A stretch of DNA of 64,000 nt. It comes from Burkholderiaceae bacterium (GTDB lineage Bacteria; Pseudomonadota; Gammaproteobacteria; Burkholderiales; Burkholderiaceae_E). The DNA is taken from contig JAMLIR010000008.1 in assembly GCA_023954045.1 (NCBI GenBank), forward strand, positions 84,594 to 148,593, written 5' to 3'. Of this stretch, positions 9,686-16,894 are shown piece by piece (position 1 is the first letter of the stretch; every line of letters begins with the position of its first letter). The notes below the pieces were generated by a model. The model was not told where the DNA came from and made no database searches. It was given only the letters and a program-made list of their open reading frames with translations. Both the position numbers and the translations under genes were made by a program.

Positions 9686-10870
9686 TCACGCCGGCTGCGG
9701 CAGGTAGCGCACCGCGAGCACCCCGTCGATCGACGCGATCGACGCGATCGCCGGCTCGGGGACCGGGCTGTCGACGTCCACGATCGTGTAGGCCATGTCG
9801 CCGCGCGACTTGTTCAGCATGGTGTGGATGTTCAGGCCGGCGCGCGCCATCGCGGTCGAGATCTGCCCGAGCATGTTCGGCACGTTGGCGTTGGCGATCG
9901 CCACCCGGTAGCCGGACTCGCGCGGCGCGACCGCGTCCGGGAAGTTGACCGCGTTGCGCACGTTGCCGTTCTCGAAATAGTCGCGAAGCTGGTCGACGAC
10001 CATGACCGCGCAGTTGTCCTCGGCCTCTCGGGTCGAAGCGCCCAGGTGCGGCAGCGCCGTGGCGCGCGGGTGCGCGTTGATCGCGGGGCTGGGAAAGTCG
10101 CAGACGTAGTGCCGCAGCCGACCGGCGTCGAGCGCCGCCAGCACCGCCGCCTCGTCCACCACGCCGTCGCGGGAGAAGTTCAGCAGCACGGCACCGTTGC
10201 GCATCTGCGGGATCGTCGCGGGGCCGATCAGGTGGCGCGTGGACGACACCAGCGGCACGTGCAGCGTCACGAAGTGGGCCGCCTTCAGGATCTCGGCGAC
10301 CGAGTGGGCCTTCTTCACCTGCGAGGGCAGGCTCCAGGCGGCGTCGACGGTGATCTCGGGGTCGTAGCCGACGACGTGCATGCCGAGCCGGATCGCCGCG
10401 TCGGCGACCAGGCAGCCGATGCGGCCGAGCCCGACGACGCCCAGCGTATGGCCCGCGAGCTCGAAGCCGGCGAACGCCTTCTTGCCGCTCTCGACGGTGT
10501 GCTCCATGTCGGGTGCCGCGGGGTCCAGCGCGGCGACGAAGCGCAGCGCGCCGGGCAGGTTGCGCGCGGCCATCAGCATCCCGGCGATCACCAGTTCCTT
10601 GACCGCGTTGGCGTTGGCGCCCGGCGCGTTGAAGACGGGCACGCCGCGCGCGCTCATCGCGGCGACCGGGATGTTGTTGGTGCCGGCGCCGGCGCGGCCG
10701 ATCGCGCGCACGCTGGCCGGGATCTCCATCGAGTGCATGTCGGCCGAACGCACCAGGATCGCGTCGGGCTGCCCGACGTCCTTGCCGACCAGATAGCGCT
10801 CGGCCGGAAGCCGTTCGAGGCCGTGCTGCGAGATCTGGTTCAGGACCAGCACGCGGATCGCGCCTTGCAT
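9686..10870 (-). CDS. serA: D-3-phosphoglycerate dehydrogenase
   Basis: A 394-aa NAD-dependent 2-hydroxyacid dehydrogenase catalysing the first step of serine synthesis. The substrate-binding segment GRAGAGTNNIPV is followed by the Rossmann motif GVVGLGRIG (about residues 143-151), the catalytic region DGVVDEAAV and PHLGASTREAEDN with the catalytic histidine. The C-terminal 75 residues (NVPNMLGQISTAMARAGLNI) form an ACT domain, likely for serine feedback. The gene starts 10 bp after serC, so the serC-serA pair forms an operon. Confidence 0.94.
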   Translation of the reverse strand: MQGAIRVLVLNQISQHGLERLPAERYLVGKDVGQPDAILVRSADMHSMEIPASVRAIGRAGAGTNNIPVAAMSARGVPVFNAPGANANAVKELVIAGMLMAARNLPGALRFVAALDPAAPDMEHTVESGKKAFAGFELAGHTLGVVGLGRIGCLVADAAIRLGMHVVGYDPEITVDAAWSLPSQVKKAHSVAEILKAAHFVTLHVPLVSSTRHLIGPATIPQMRNGAVLLNFSRDGVVDEAAVLAALDAGRLRHYVCDFPSPAINAHPRATALPHLGASTREAEDNCAVMVVDQLRDYFENGNVRNAVNFPDAVAPRESGYRVAIANANVPNMLGQISTAMARAGLNIHTMLNKSRGDMAYTIVDVDSPVPEPAIASIASIDGVLAVRYLPQPA

Positions 10871-10880
10871 GTCGTGGCCC

Positions 10881-11960
10881 TCAGCCGTTGCGCTTCTCGA
10901 ACTCGCGCATGTACTCGACCAGCGCGCGCACCCCTTCGATCGGCATCGCGTTGTAGATCGACGCGCGCATCCCGCCCACCGAGCGATGGCCCTTGAGTTG
11001 CAGCATCTGGTGCTCCTTCGCGCCCTTCAGGAACGGCTCGTCGAGCGCCGGGTCGCGCAGCGTGAACGGGACGTTCATCCGCGAACGGTCGGCGCGCTCG
11101 ACCGGGTTCCGGTAGAACTGCGTGCCGTCGAGGTAGTCGTAGAGCAGCGCGGCCTTCTCGATGTTGCGCTTCTCGATCGCGGCGAGTCCGCCCTGGCGCT
11201 TGAGCCACTGGAAAACGAGGCCGGCGATGTAGATCGCCCAGGTCGGCGGCGTATTGAGCATCGAGTCGGCGTCGGCCTGGACCTTGTAGTCGAGCATCGT
11301 CGGCGTGCCCTTCGGCGCGTGGCCGAGCAGGTCGTCGCGGACGATCACGATCGTCAGGCCCGCCGGCCCGATGTTCTTCTGGGCGCCGCCGTAGATCAGG
11401 CCGAACTTCGAAACCTCGATCGGCCGCGACAGGAAAGTCGACGAGACGTCGGCGACCAGCGGCACGTCGCCGGTGTCTGGAATCCACGAGAATTCGACGC
11501 CGCCGATCGTCTCGTTCGCGCAGTAGTGCAGGTAGGCGGCGTCCGGCGAGCGCTTCCAGCCGTCCTGCGCCGGCACGTAGGTGAAGTTGCGATCCTCGGC
11601 CGACGCGACGACGTTCACGGCCCCGAACAGCTTCGCCTCCTTGATCGCCTTCTTCGACCACTCGCCGGTGTGCACGTAGTCGGCGGCCTTTCCGCGCATC
11701 AGGTTGATCGGCACCATCGCGAACTGGAGCGTCGCGCCGCCCTGCAGGAACAGCACCTTGTAGTTCGCGGGGATCCCCATCAGCTCGCGCAGGTCGCGCT
11801 CGGCCTGCTCGTGGATGCTCATGTACTCCTTGCCGCGATGGCTCATCTCCATCACCGACTGGCCGCTGCCATGCCAGTCGAGCATCTCGGCGGCGGCTTG
11901 CGCGAGCACCTCTTCGGGCAGGATCGCGGGCCCGGCGCTGAAGTTGAACACCTTTCGCAT
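10881..11960 (-). CDS. serC: Phosphoserine aminotransferase
   Basis: A 359-aa class V PLP enzyme transferring an amino group to 3-phosphohydroxypyruvate; it may also act in pyridoxine synthesis. The start [19 protein letters not shown] at 11958-11960 is diagnostic. [13 protein letters not shown] and the PLP-lysine region [16 protein letters not shown] are present. The start is preceded by a GGGGGAAA stretch. It is followed by serA after 10 bp and diverges from the phosphotransferase-kinase gene. Confidence 0.95.
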   Translation of the reverse strand: MRKVFNFSAGPAILPEEVLAQAAAEMLDWHGSGQSVMEMSHRGKEYMSIHEQAERDLRELMGIPANYKVLFLQGGATLQFAMVPINLMRGKAADYVHTGEWSKKAIKEAKLFGAVNVVASAEDRNFTYVPAQDGWKRSPDAAYLHYCANETIGGVEFSWIPDTGDVPLVADVSSTFLSRPIEVSKFGLIYGGAQKNIGPAGLTIVIVRDDLLGHAPKGTPTMLDYKVQADADSMLNTPPTWAIYIAGLVFQWLKRQGGLAAIEKRNIEKAALLYDYLDGTQFYRNPVERADRSRMNVPFTLRDPALDEPFLKGAKEHQMLQLKGHRSVGGMRASIYNAMPIEGVRALVEYMREFEKRNG

Positions 11961-12015
11961 GGTTTCCCCCGTTTGCGGATCGCGAATTCTAGCCTGCCGG
12001 GGACGGCCTGCCGGC

Positions 12016-12029
12016 TTGAGGGATATCAA
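12016..12029. promoter_or_regulatory. FNR/ANR-like box before the phosphotransferase-kinase gene
   Basis: TTGAGGGATATCAA matches TTGAT-N4-ATCAA at 9 of 10 positions. Its centre is about 60 bp before the ATG at 12083, which would allow an activating position near -41.5 with a short leader. It may also act on serC in the other direction. Confidence 0.5.
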
Positions 12030-12082
12030 CCGGCCGCTTGGGCGGCGCCGGGACAATGGGCCATCCCCCGGGGAACCGCCCG

Positions 12083-13630
12083 ATGCCGCAGCCTGCGCCA
12101 AGCCTTGCCGCCGAGCCCGGTCGCCTCGCCGAGGCGCTGCGCGAGGTGTTGCGAACCACGACCCGGCGCGAGGTGCGGCTGGTCGAGACGCACATCTCGT
12201 GGGTGCTGCTGGACGGCGAGTTCGCGTGGAAGATCAAGAAGCCGGTGCGCCTGGGTTTCCTCGACTTCGCCGAGCTCGCGACCCGGCGTCGCTACTGCGA
12301 GGAGGAGCTGCGGCTGAACCGGCGGCTCGCGCCGCAGCTGTATCTCGACGTGGTGGCGATCCGCGGAACCCGGGACGCACCGCGGCTCGATGGCGCAGGC
12401 GAGCCGATCGAGTATGCGGTGAAGATGCGCCAGTTCGAGCCCGGCGCGCTGCTCAGCGAACGTCTCGCGGCCGGCCGGCTCGACGCCCCCGAACTCGGGC
12501 GGCTCGCGCTGCGGCTCGCGGCGTTTCACGAGCAGGCGCCGGCTGCGGGGCCGGACACGCCGTACGGCAGCCCAGCGCGCATCGAGGCCGACACCGCGCA
12601 GGTGCTCGACGGCCTGTCGCAGCGGATCGGCGCGCCGGCGATCGCGGGGCTGCGCGAACGGCTCGACGCGCGGGCGCGGACGCTGCGGCCGCTGTTCGAG
12701 CGACGCAAGGCCGCGGGTCGGGTTCGCGAGGGACACGGCGACCTTCACCTTGCCAACGCGGTCGTGCTCGGCGACGAGGTCACCGCGTTCGACTGCATCG
12801 AGTTCGACCCGGGCCTGCGCTGGATCGACGTCTGCAGCGACGTCGGCTTCCTGGCGATGGACCTGATGGCGCACGAGCGGCGCGACCTCGCATTCCGCTT
12901 CCTCGACGACTGGCTCGCGGCCAGCGGGGATCACTGGGGACTTCCGGCGCTGCGCTACTACCTCGTCTACCGGGCGCTGGTCCGCGCGCTGGTGGCGCGC
13001 ATCCGCGCGACGCAAGGCGGCGATGCGGGCGGCCCCGACTATTTCGGGCTGGCGCAGCGGCTCGAGCGCGAGCACGATCCGCGCCTGCTGGTGACGCACG
13101 GGCTCTCGGGCTCGGGCAAGAGCTGGCTGTCGCAGCGGCTGCTCGCGCGCGCCGGGGCGATCCGGCTGCGCTCCGACGTGGAGCGCAAGCGGCTGTTCGG
13201 CATGCAGGCGCTGGACGATGCTTCGGCGCGCCCGGGCGAGGGCATCTATGCGGCAGACGCGTCGCAGCGCACCTACCAGCGACTGCTCGAGATCGCAGGG
13301 CATTCGCTCGACGCCGGATATCCGACCATCGTCGACGCGACGTTCCTGCGGGCGCGCGAACGCGAGGCCTTCCGACGCGCGGCCGAGGCGCGGCGGGTGC
13401 CGTTCGCGATCCTCGACTGCCGTGCCGATCCGGCGCTGTTGCGCGAGCGGGTCGCGGCGCGCCACGCGGGGCGCGCCGATGCGTCGGATGCCGACCTCGC
13501 GGTGCTCGAACGCCAGCTGCAGGGGCACGAAGCGCTGGGCGACGACGAGCGCGCCGTCGCCATCGAGGTCGAAACCGGGCAGCAGGTCGACGTCGACGCG
13601 CTCGCCGCACGCTGGCTGGCGGGTCGCTAG
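12083..13630 (+). CDS. Aminoglycoside-phosphotransferase-like domain fused to a P-loop kinase domain
   Basis: 515 aa in two parts. Residues about 30-330 form a kinase-like (APH) domain with [16 protein letters not shown], the catalytic loop [11 protein letters not shown] and a [17 protein letters not shown] segment. Residues about 335-515 form a small AAA_33/zeta-type kinase: Walker [14 protein letters not shown], then [11 protein letters not shown] and a [12 protein letters not shown] segment. The N-terminal half is clearly paralogous to the separate gene at 21753-22847 (shared THx[16 protein letters not shown]). Substrate unknown; drug resistance should not be assumed. The start is uncertain: an in-frame ATG also lies at 12056. 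The stop overlaps the convergent CapA-like stop. Confidence 0.8.
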   Translation: MPQPAPSLAAEPGRLAEALREVLRTTTRREVRLVETHISWVLLDGEFAWKIKKPVRLGFLDFAELATRRRYCEEELRLNRRLAPQLYLDVVAIRGTRDAPRLDGAGEPIEYAVKMRQFEPGALLSERLAAGRLDAPELGRLALRLAAFHEQAPAAGPDTPYGSPARIEADTAQVLDGLSQRIGAPAIAGLRERLDARARTLRPLFERRKAAGRVREGHGDLHLANAVVLGDEVTAFDCIEFDPGLRWIDVCSDVGFLAMDLMAHERRDLAFRFLDDWLAASGDHWGLPALRYYLVYRALVRALVARIRATQGGDAGGPDYFGLAQRLEREHDPRLLVTHGLSGSGKSWLSQRLLARAGAIRLRSDVERKRLFGMQALDDASARPGEGIYAADASQRTYQRLLEIAGHSLDAGYPTIVDATFLRAREREAFRRAAEARRVPFAILDCRADPALLRERVAARHAGRADASDADLAVLERQLQGHEALGDDERAVAIEVETGQQVDVDALAARWLAGR

Positions 13631-14754
13631 GCTGGCCAGGCCAGTGCCCAGCCGCCGTCCGGGTGCGCCTGATAGCGGATCCCGAAGCCGCGGCCCTCCA
13701 GCGTCAGCAGCTCTTCGAGCCAGCGCCGGGCCTGCGGATCCGGCGCGCCGAGCCGCAGCCGGCGCAACTGGAACGGGACGATGCGCAGGCCGCGCAGCGT
13801 TCCGTCGGCCCGGGACAGCGTGGCGAAGTACAGGCAGCCGAGATCCGAGCGCAGGCCGTCGTGCTCGCCGATGCCCTCGTAGTCGTTGATCAGGTCGCCG
13901 CATCCGTACAGGATCAGGCGGCCGCGGTGGACCTCGGGCGGCAACGGATGGTGCGACGAATGCCCGTGCACCAGGTCGGCGCCGCCCGCATCGATCAGCG
14001 CGTGCGCGAACGCGCGGTGCGCGTGGGGGATCCGGCATCCCCAGTTGCCGCCCCAGTGGATCGAGACGACGACCAGGTCGCCGGCGCGGCGCAACGCGGC
14101 GACCCGTGCCGCGACCTCGGCGGCCGCGCCTGCACCGGGCTCGGCCAGCAGCGCGACGCCCGAGCGCCGGTCGCTCGCGGCCCAGTCGGAGGGCACGCCG
14201 CTGCTCTCGGTCGCCAGCGCGAACACCAGCAGGCGGCCTCCGCCCCGCAGCGGCAGCACGGCCGGCGCGCGCGCGGCCTCGGCGTCGATCCCCGCGCCGG
14301 CCACCCGCAGCCCGGATTGCCCGAGCGTGGCCAGCGTCTCGGCCAGGCCGTCGCGCCCCCAGTCCATCACGTGGTTGTTGGCCAGCACGCAGCAGTCCAG
14401 GCGCGCCGCGGTCAGGCAGCCGACGTTGGCCGGGTGCATCCGGTAGTGGATACCCTTGCGCGGCCAGGGTCGGTCGTGGGCGGTGACCGCCGTCTCGAGG
14501 TTGACGATGCGCAGGTCGGGCGCGGTGCGCTCGAGCTCGGCCAGCGCCTCGCCCCAGACGTAGCCGGGCGCGACCGGGACCGGAATCGGGCCGTTGGCGC
14601 GCTCGGCCAGCTGCAGGTAGTCGCGCGCGTCGCGCACGAACGACTCGTAGAGTTCCGGCGACGACGGATGGGCCAGCGCCTGGTCGATGCCCCGGCCGGT
14701 CATCACGTCCCCGCCCAGGAAGACGAGGACCTCGTCGGCGCGCCGGGCGTTCAT
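13627..14754 (-). CDS. CapA/PgsA-family metallophosphoesterase-like protein
   Basis: 375 aa of the CapA (poly-gamma-glutamate capsule) family. LGGDVMTGRGIDQAL near the start, LETAVTAHDRPWPRKGIHYR, the metal-binding segment LANNHVMDWGRDGLAETL, HWGGNWG and HGHSSHHPL are all present. No signal peptide is visible, so it may act in the cytoplasm rather than in capsule synthesis. The ATG (14752-14754) overlaps the rtcB stop by 4 bp, making it the third gene of an archease-rtcB-capA operon; an RNA-repair or phosphate-ester role is an inference from that coupling. Confidence 0.82.
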   Translation of the reverse strand: MNARRADEVLVFLGGDVMTGRGIDQALAHPSSPELYESFVRDARDYLQLAERANGPIPVPVAPGYVWGEALAELERTAPDLRIVNLETAVTAHDRPWPRKGIHYRMHPANVGCLTAARLDCCVLANNHVMDWGRDGLAETLATLGQSGLRVAGAGIDAEAARAPAVLPLRGGGRLLVFALATESSGVPSDWAASDRRSGVALLAEPGAGAAAEVAARVAALRRAGDLVVVSIHWGGNWGCRIPHAHRAFAHALIDAGGADLVHGHSSHHPLPPEVHRGRLILYGCGDLINDYEGIGEHDGLRSDLGCLYFATLSRADGTLRGLRIVPFQLRRLRLGAPDPQARRWLEELLTLEGRGFGIRYQAHPDGGWALAWPA

Positions 14755-16181
14755 CCCTTGACGCAGACGAGCGGCTCGAGCCGCGCGACCTTGCGGGCGA
14801 GTCCGGCGGCGTCGGTGGCGTCGACCACTTCGGAGACGTCCTTGTAGGCCCCGGGCGCTTCCTCGGCGATGCCGCGCGACGAGGGGCTGCGCACCAGGAT
14901 GCCGCGGGCGGCCAGCTCGTCGACGACCTGCCGGCCGCGCCAGTGCGCTGCGGCTTGGTGGCGACTCATCGCGCGTCCGGCCCCGTGGCACGCCGACGAG
15001 AATGCCAGCGACTCGGACCGCGCGGTGCCCGCCAGCACGTACGATCCGGTGCCCATCGATCCGCCGATCAGCACCGGCTGGCCGGCCTGGCGCAACGCAT
15101 CCGGGAGGTCCGGATGCCCGGGGCCGAGCGCGCGTGTCGCGCCCTTGCGGTGGACGAAGAGCTCGCGCGCCTCGCCGTCGATCCGGTGCGTCTCGAGCTT
15201 GCAGGTGTTGTGCGAGACGTCGTAGAGCAGCGGCAGCCGGGCCGACGGCAGCAGCTCGGCAAAGACGCCGCGCACCAGGTGGGTGAGGATCTGGCGGTTC
15301 GCGAGCGCGCAGTTGATCGCGGCGCGCATCGCGCCGAGGTAGGCCTCGCCGAGCTCCGAGCGGATCGGCGCGCAGGCGAGCTCGCGGTCGGGCAGCGAGA
15401 TCCCGAAGCCCGGCGCGGCGATCGCCATCTCGCGCAGGAACTCCGTGCCGATCTGGTGGCCGAGGCCGCGCGAGCCGCAGTGGATCATCACCACGGCGTC
15501 GTCCACGCGCAGCCCGAACGCGGCGGCGATCGCGTCGTCGAAGACCTCGGTGACGCGCTGCACCTCGAGGTAGTGGTTGCCGCTGCCGAGCGTGCCCATC
15601 TCGTCGCGCTGGCGCTTCTTCGCCATCGCCGACACCCGCGCCGGCTTCGCGTGCGGCATCTGCCCGCGCTCCTCGATGCGGTCGAGGTCGGCGGCGCTGC
15701 CCCAGCCGTTCTCGACCGCCCACCTGGCTCCCCCGGCGAGCATCGCGTCCATCTGCCCGGCGTTCAGCCGGATCGCGCCGGTGCTGCCCACGCCTGCCGG
15801 GATGCGCGCGAACAGCGCATCGGCGAGCGGCCGCTGCACCGCGAGGACGTCTTCGTGGCGCAGCCCGGTGTGCAGGCAGCGCACGCCGCACGAGACGTCG
15901 AAGCCGACGCCGCCGGCCGAGACGACGCCGCCGCGTTCGGCGTCGAAGGCCGCCACGCCGCCGATCGGGAAGCCATAGCCCCAGTGCGCGTCGGGCATCG
16001 CGTACGAAGCGCGCACGATCCCGGGCAGCTTCGCGACGTTGGACGCCTGCTCCATCACCTTGTCGTCCATCGCGGCGACCAGGTCTTCGCTGCCGTAGAC
16101 GATCGCCGGGACGCGCATTGCGCCGCGCATCGGGATCTCCCATTCGCAGGGTCCGCGCCGGACCAGTTCGGCGATGTTCAT
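14751..16181 (-). CDS. rtcB: RNA-splicing ligase RtcB
   Basis: A 476-aa manganese- and GTP-dependent ligase joining 2',3'-cyclic phosphate or 3'-phosphate RNA ends to 5'-OH ends. Family motifs are complete: GVGFDVSCGVRCLHTGL with the metal-binding cysteine, LGSGNHYLEVQ, IHCGSRGLGHQIG, LYDVSHNTCK, GGSMGTGSYVLAG and the guanylylated-histidine region SSACHGAGRAMSR. The ATG at 16179-16181 was chosen for its preceding TGGGAG; an earlier in-frame ATG (16214) lies inside the long hairpin before the gene. Archease, its activator, is directly upstream, with capA downstream. No RtcR regulator is seen here. Confidence 0.95.
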   Translation of the reverse strand: MNIAELVRRGPCEWEIPMRGAMRVPAIVYGSEDLVAAMDDKVMEQASNVAKLPGIVRASYAMPDAHWGYGFPIGGVAAFDAERGGVVSAGGVGFDVSCGVRCLHTGLRHEDVLAVQRPLADALFARIPAGVGSTGAIRLNAGQMDAMLAGGARWAVENGWGSAADLDRIEERGQMPHAKPARVSAMAKKRQRDEMGTLGSGNHYLEVQRVTEVFDDAIAAAFGLRVDDAVVMIHCGSRGLGHQIGTEFLREMAIAAPGFGISLPDRELACAPIRSELGEAYLGAMRAAINCALANRQILTHLVRGVFAELLPSARLPLLYDVSHNTCKLETHRIDGEARELFVHRKGATRALGPGHPDLPDALRQAGQPVLIGGSMGTGSYVLAGTARSESLAFSSACHGAGRAMSRHQAAAHWRGRQVVDELAARGILVRSPSSRGIAEEAPGAYKDVSEVVDATDAAGLARKVARLEPLVCVKG

Positions 16182-16193
16182 CGACGGGCTCCC

Positions 16194-16265
16194 AGTGTCC
16201 TGTTCCGCAGACATCCTGCCTTCGGCGAGACCTGGCGGGGCGAGACGTCCGCGGAACAGGACACT
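16194..16265 (-). repeat. Long inverted repeat between archease and rtcB, an RNA hairpin
   Basis: Perfect 15-bp arms AGTGTCCTGTTCCGC (16194-16208) and GCGGAACAGGACACT (16251-16265). In the minus-strand (sense) transcript pairing continues seven more base pairs inward, two of them G-U wobbles, giving a 22-bp stem around a 28-nt loop. In the plus-strand RNA those two would be A-C mismatches, so the structure fits the rtcB mRNA. The loop side contains GTCTCGCC twice. The repeat spans the archease stop to 13 nt before the rtcB start. No U-tract follows, so it is not a normal terminator. Confidence 0.85.
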
Positions 16266-16683
16266 AGACGTCGACCACGGTCTGCGCGAGCCATCCGCCG
16301 TCGCCGGTCGGCGCGACGCGCAGGCTGGTGTAGGTGGCGCCCTTGACCTCGACCGCCGGCCGGTGACGCTCGACCGAGGTCGGTTCGCCGAACGCCCGGG
16401 CCCGCAGCCGCGTTCCGTCGATCTCGACGCTGTAGCGGCCGAACAGCATGCGCCGAACGGCCATTTCGTAGACGAGGGCGTTCAGCCACTCCGCCAGCAG
16501 CAGTTCCGGGTCGGGCGCCTCGCAGGCGATGTCCACGGTCTCGCGCGCCGCGACGCCCGACGGATCGGTGATGACGGCGGTCAGCGCCAGCGCCGCCTGC
16601 TCGAAGGCGCCGGCCATCGTCGCGCCGATGCCGCGCACGCCGATGTCGGCGCCGTGTTCGTAGTGCTCCCAGTGCTCCCTCAC
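16264..16683 (-). CDS. Archease, RtcB cofactor
   Basis: 139 aa starting at GTG (16681-16683), as no ATG fits the family's N-terminus. REHWEHYEHGADIGVRG resembles the archease opening with its HxAD metal ligand pattern, followed by FEQAALALTAVITDP and LLAEWLNALVYEM. Archease speeds guanylylation and turnover of RtcB. It lies 82 bp upstream of rtcB on the same strand, separated only by the long hairpin that begins within its stop codon. Tandem archease-rtcB arrangements are common. Confidence 0.85.
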   Translation of the reverse strand: MREHWEHYEHGADIGVRGIGATMAGAFEQAALALTAVITDPSGVAARETVDIACEAPDPELLLAEWLNALVYEMAVRRMLFGRYSVEIDGTRLRARAFGEPTSVERHRPAVEVKGATYTSLRVAPTGDGGWLAQTVVDV

Positions 16684-16754
16684 GTTCAGCGCTCGCCCCC
16701 CGGGCCGGCTCCCGTCCCGTCGTCGACTTATCGCCCCTCGAGCCCGCCAACGTG

Positions 16755-16768
16755 TTGATCGGCCGCAA
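16755..16768. promoter_or_regulatory. FNR-like box between archease and the FAAL operon
   Basis: TTGATCGGCCGCAA has one perfect TTGAT half-site and a weaker CGCAA half (8 of 10). It lies 72 bp upstream of archease and 123 bp upstream of the FAAL fusion. The same half-site pattern recurs before the acsA operon at 29498-29511. Confidence 0.35.
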
Positions 16769-16849
16769 CCCGGCGCCGGATACCGCCGATATCGTCGTAC
16801 CGGTGGCCGCGCAGCGGCCGGTGGCGGGGCAGGGGAGCAGAGGTGGCCG

Positions 16850-16894
16850 ATGAGCGCGTTCCACGTCGATGACGGGCCCGGCGAGGCGTCGTGA
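16850..16894 (+). CDS. Putative 14-codon leader ORF coupled to the FAAL gene
   Basis: ATG at 16850 encodes MSAFHVDDGPGEAS and ends in TGA at 16892-16894, overlapping the GTG start of the next gene (GTGA). Purine-rich GGGGAGCAGAGG lies just upstream, a better ribosome site than the one before the GTG. This fits translational coupling through a short leader. No function for the peptide is evident. Confidence 0.4.
   Translation: MSAFHVDDGPGEAS

Noticed and set aside
11815-14847. A 1010-codon plus-strand frame across serC, the kinase gene and capA
   Set aside because: Low-complexity arginine/alanine translation in the wrong frame of three recognised genes.
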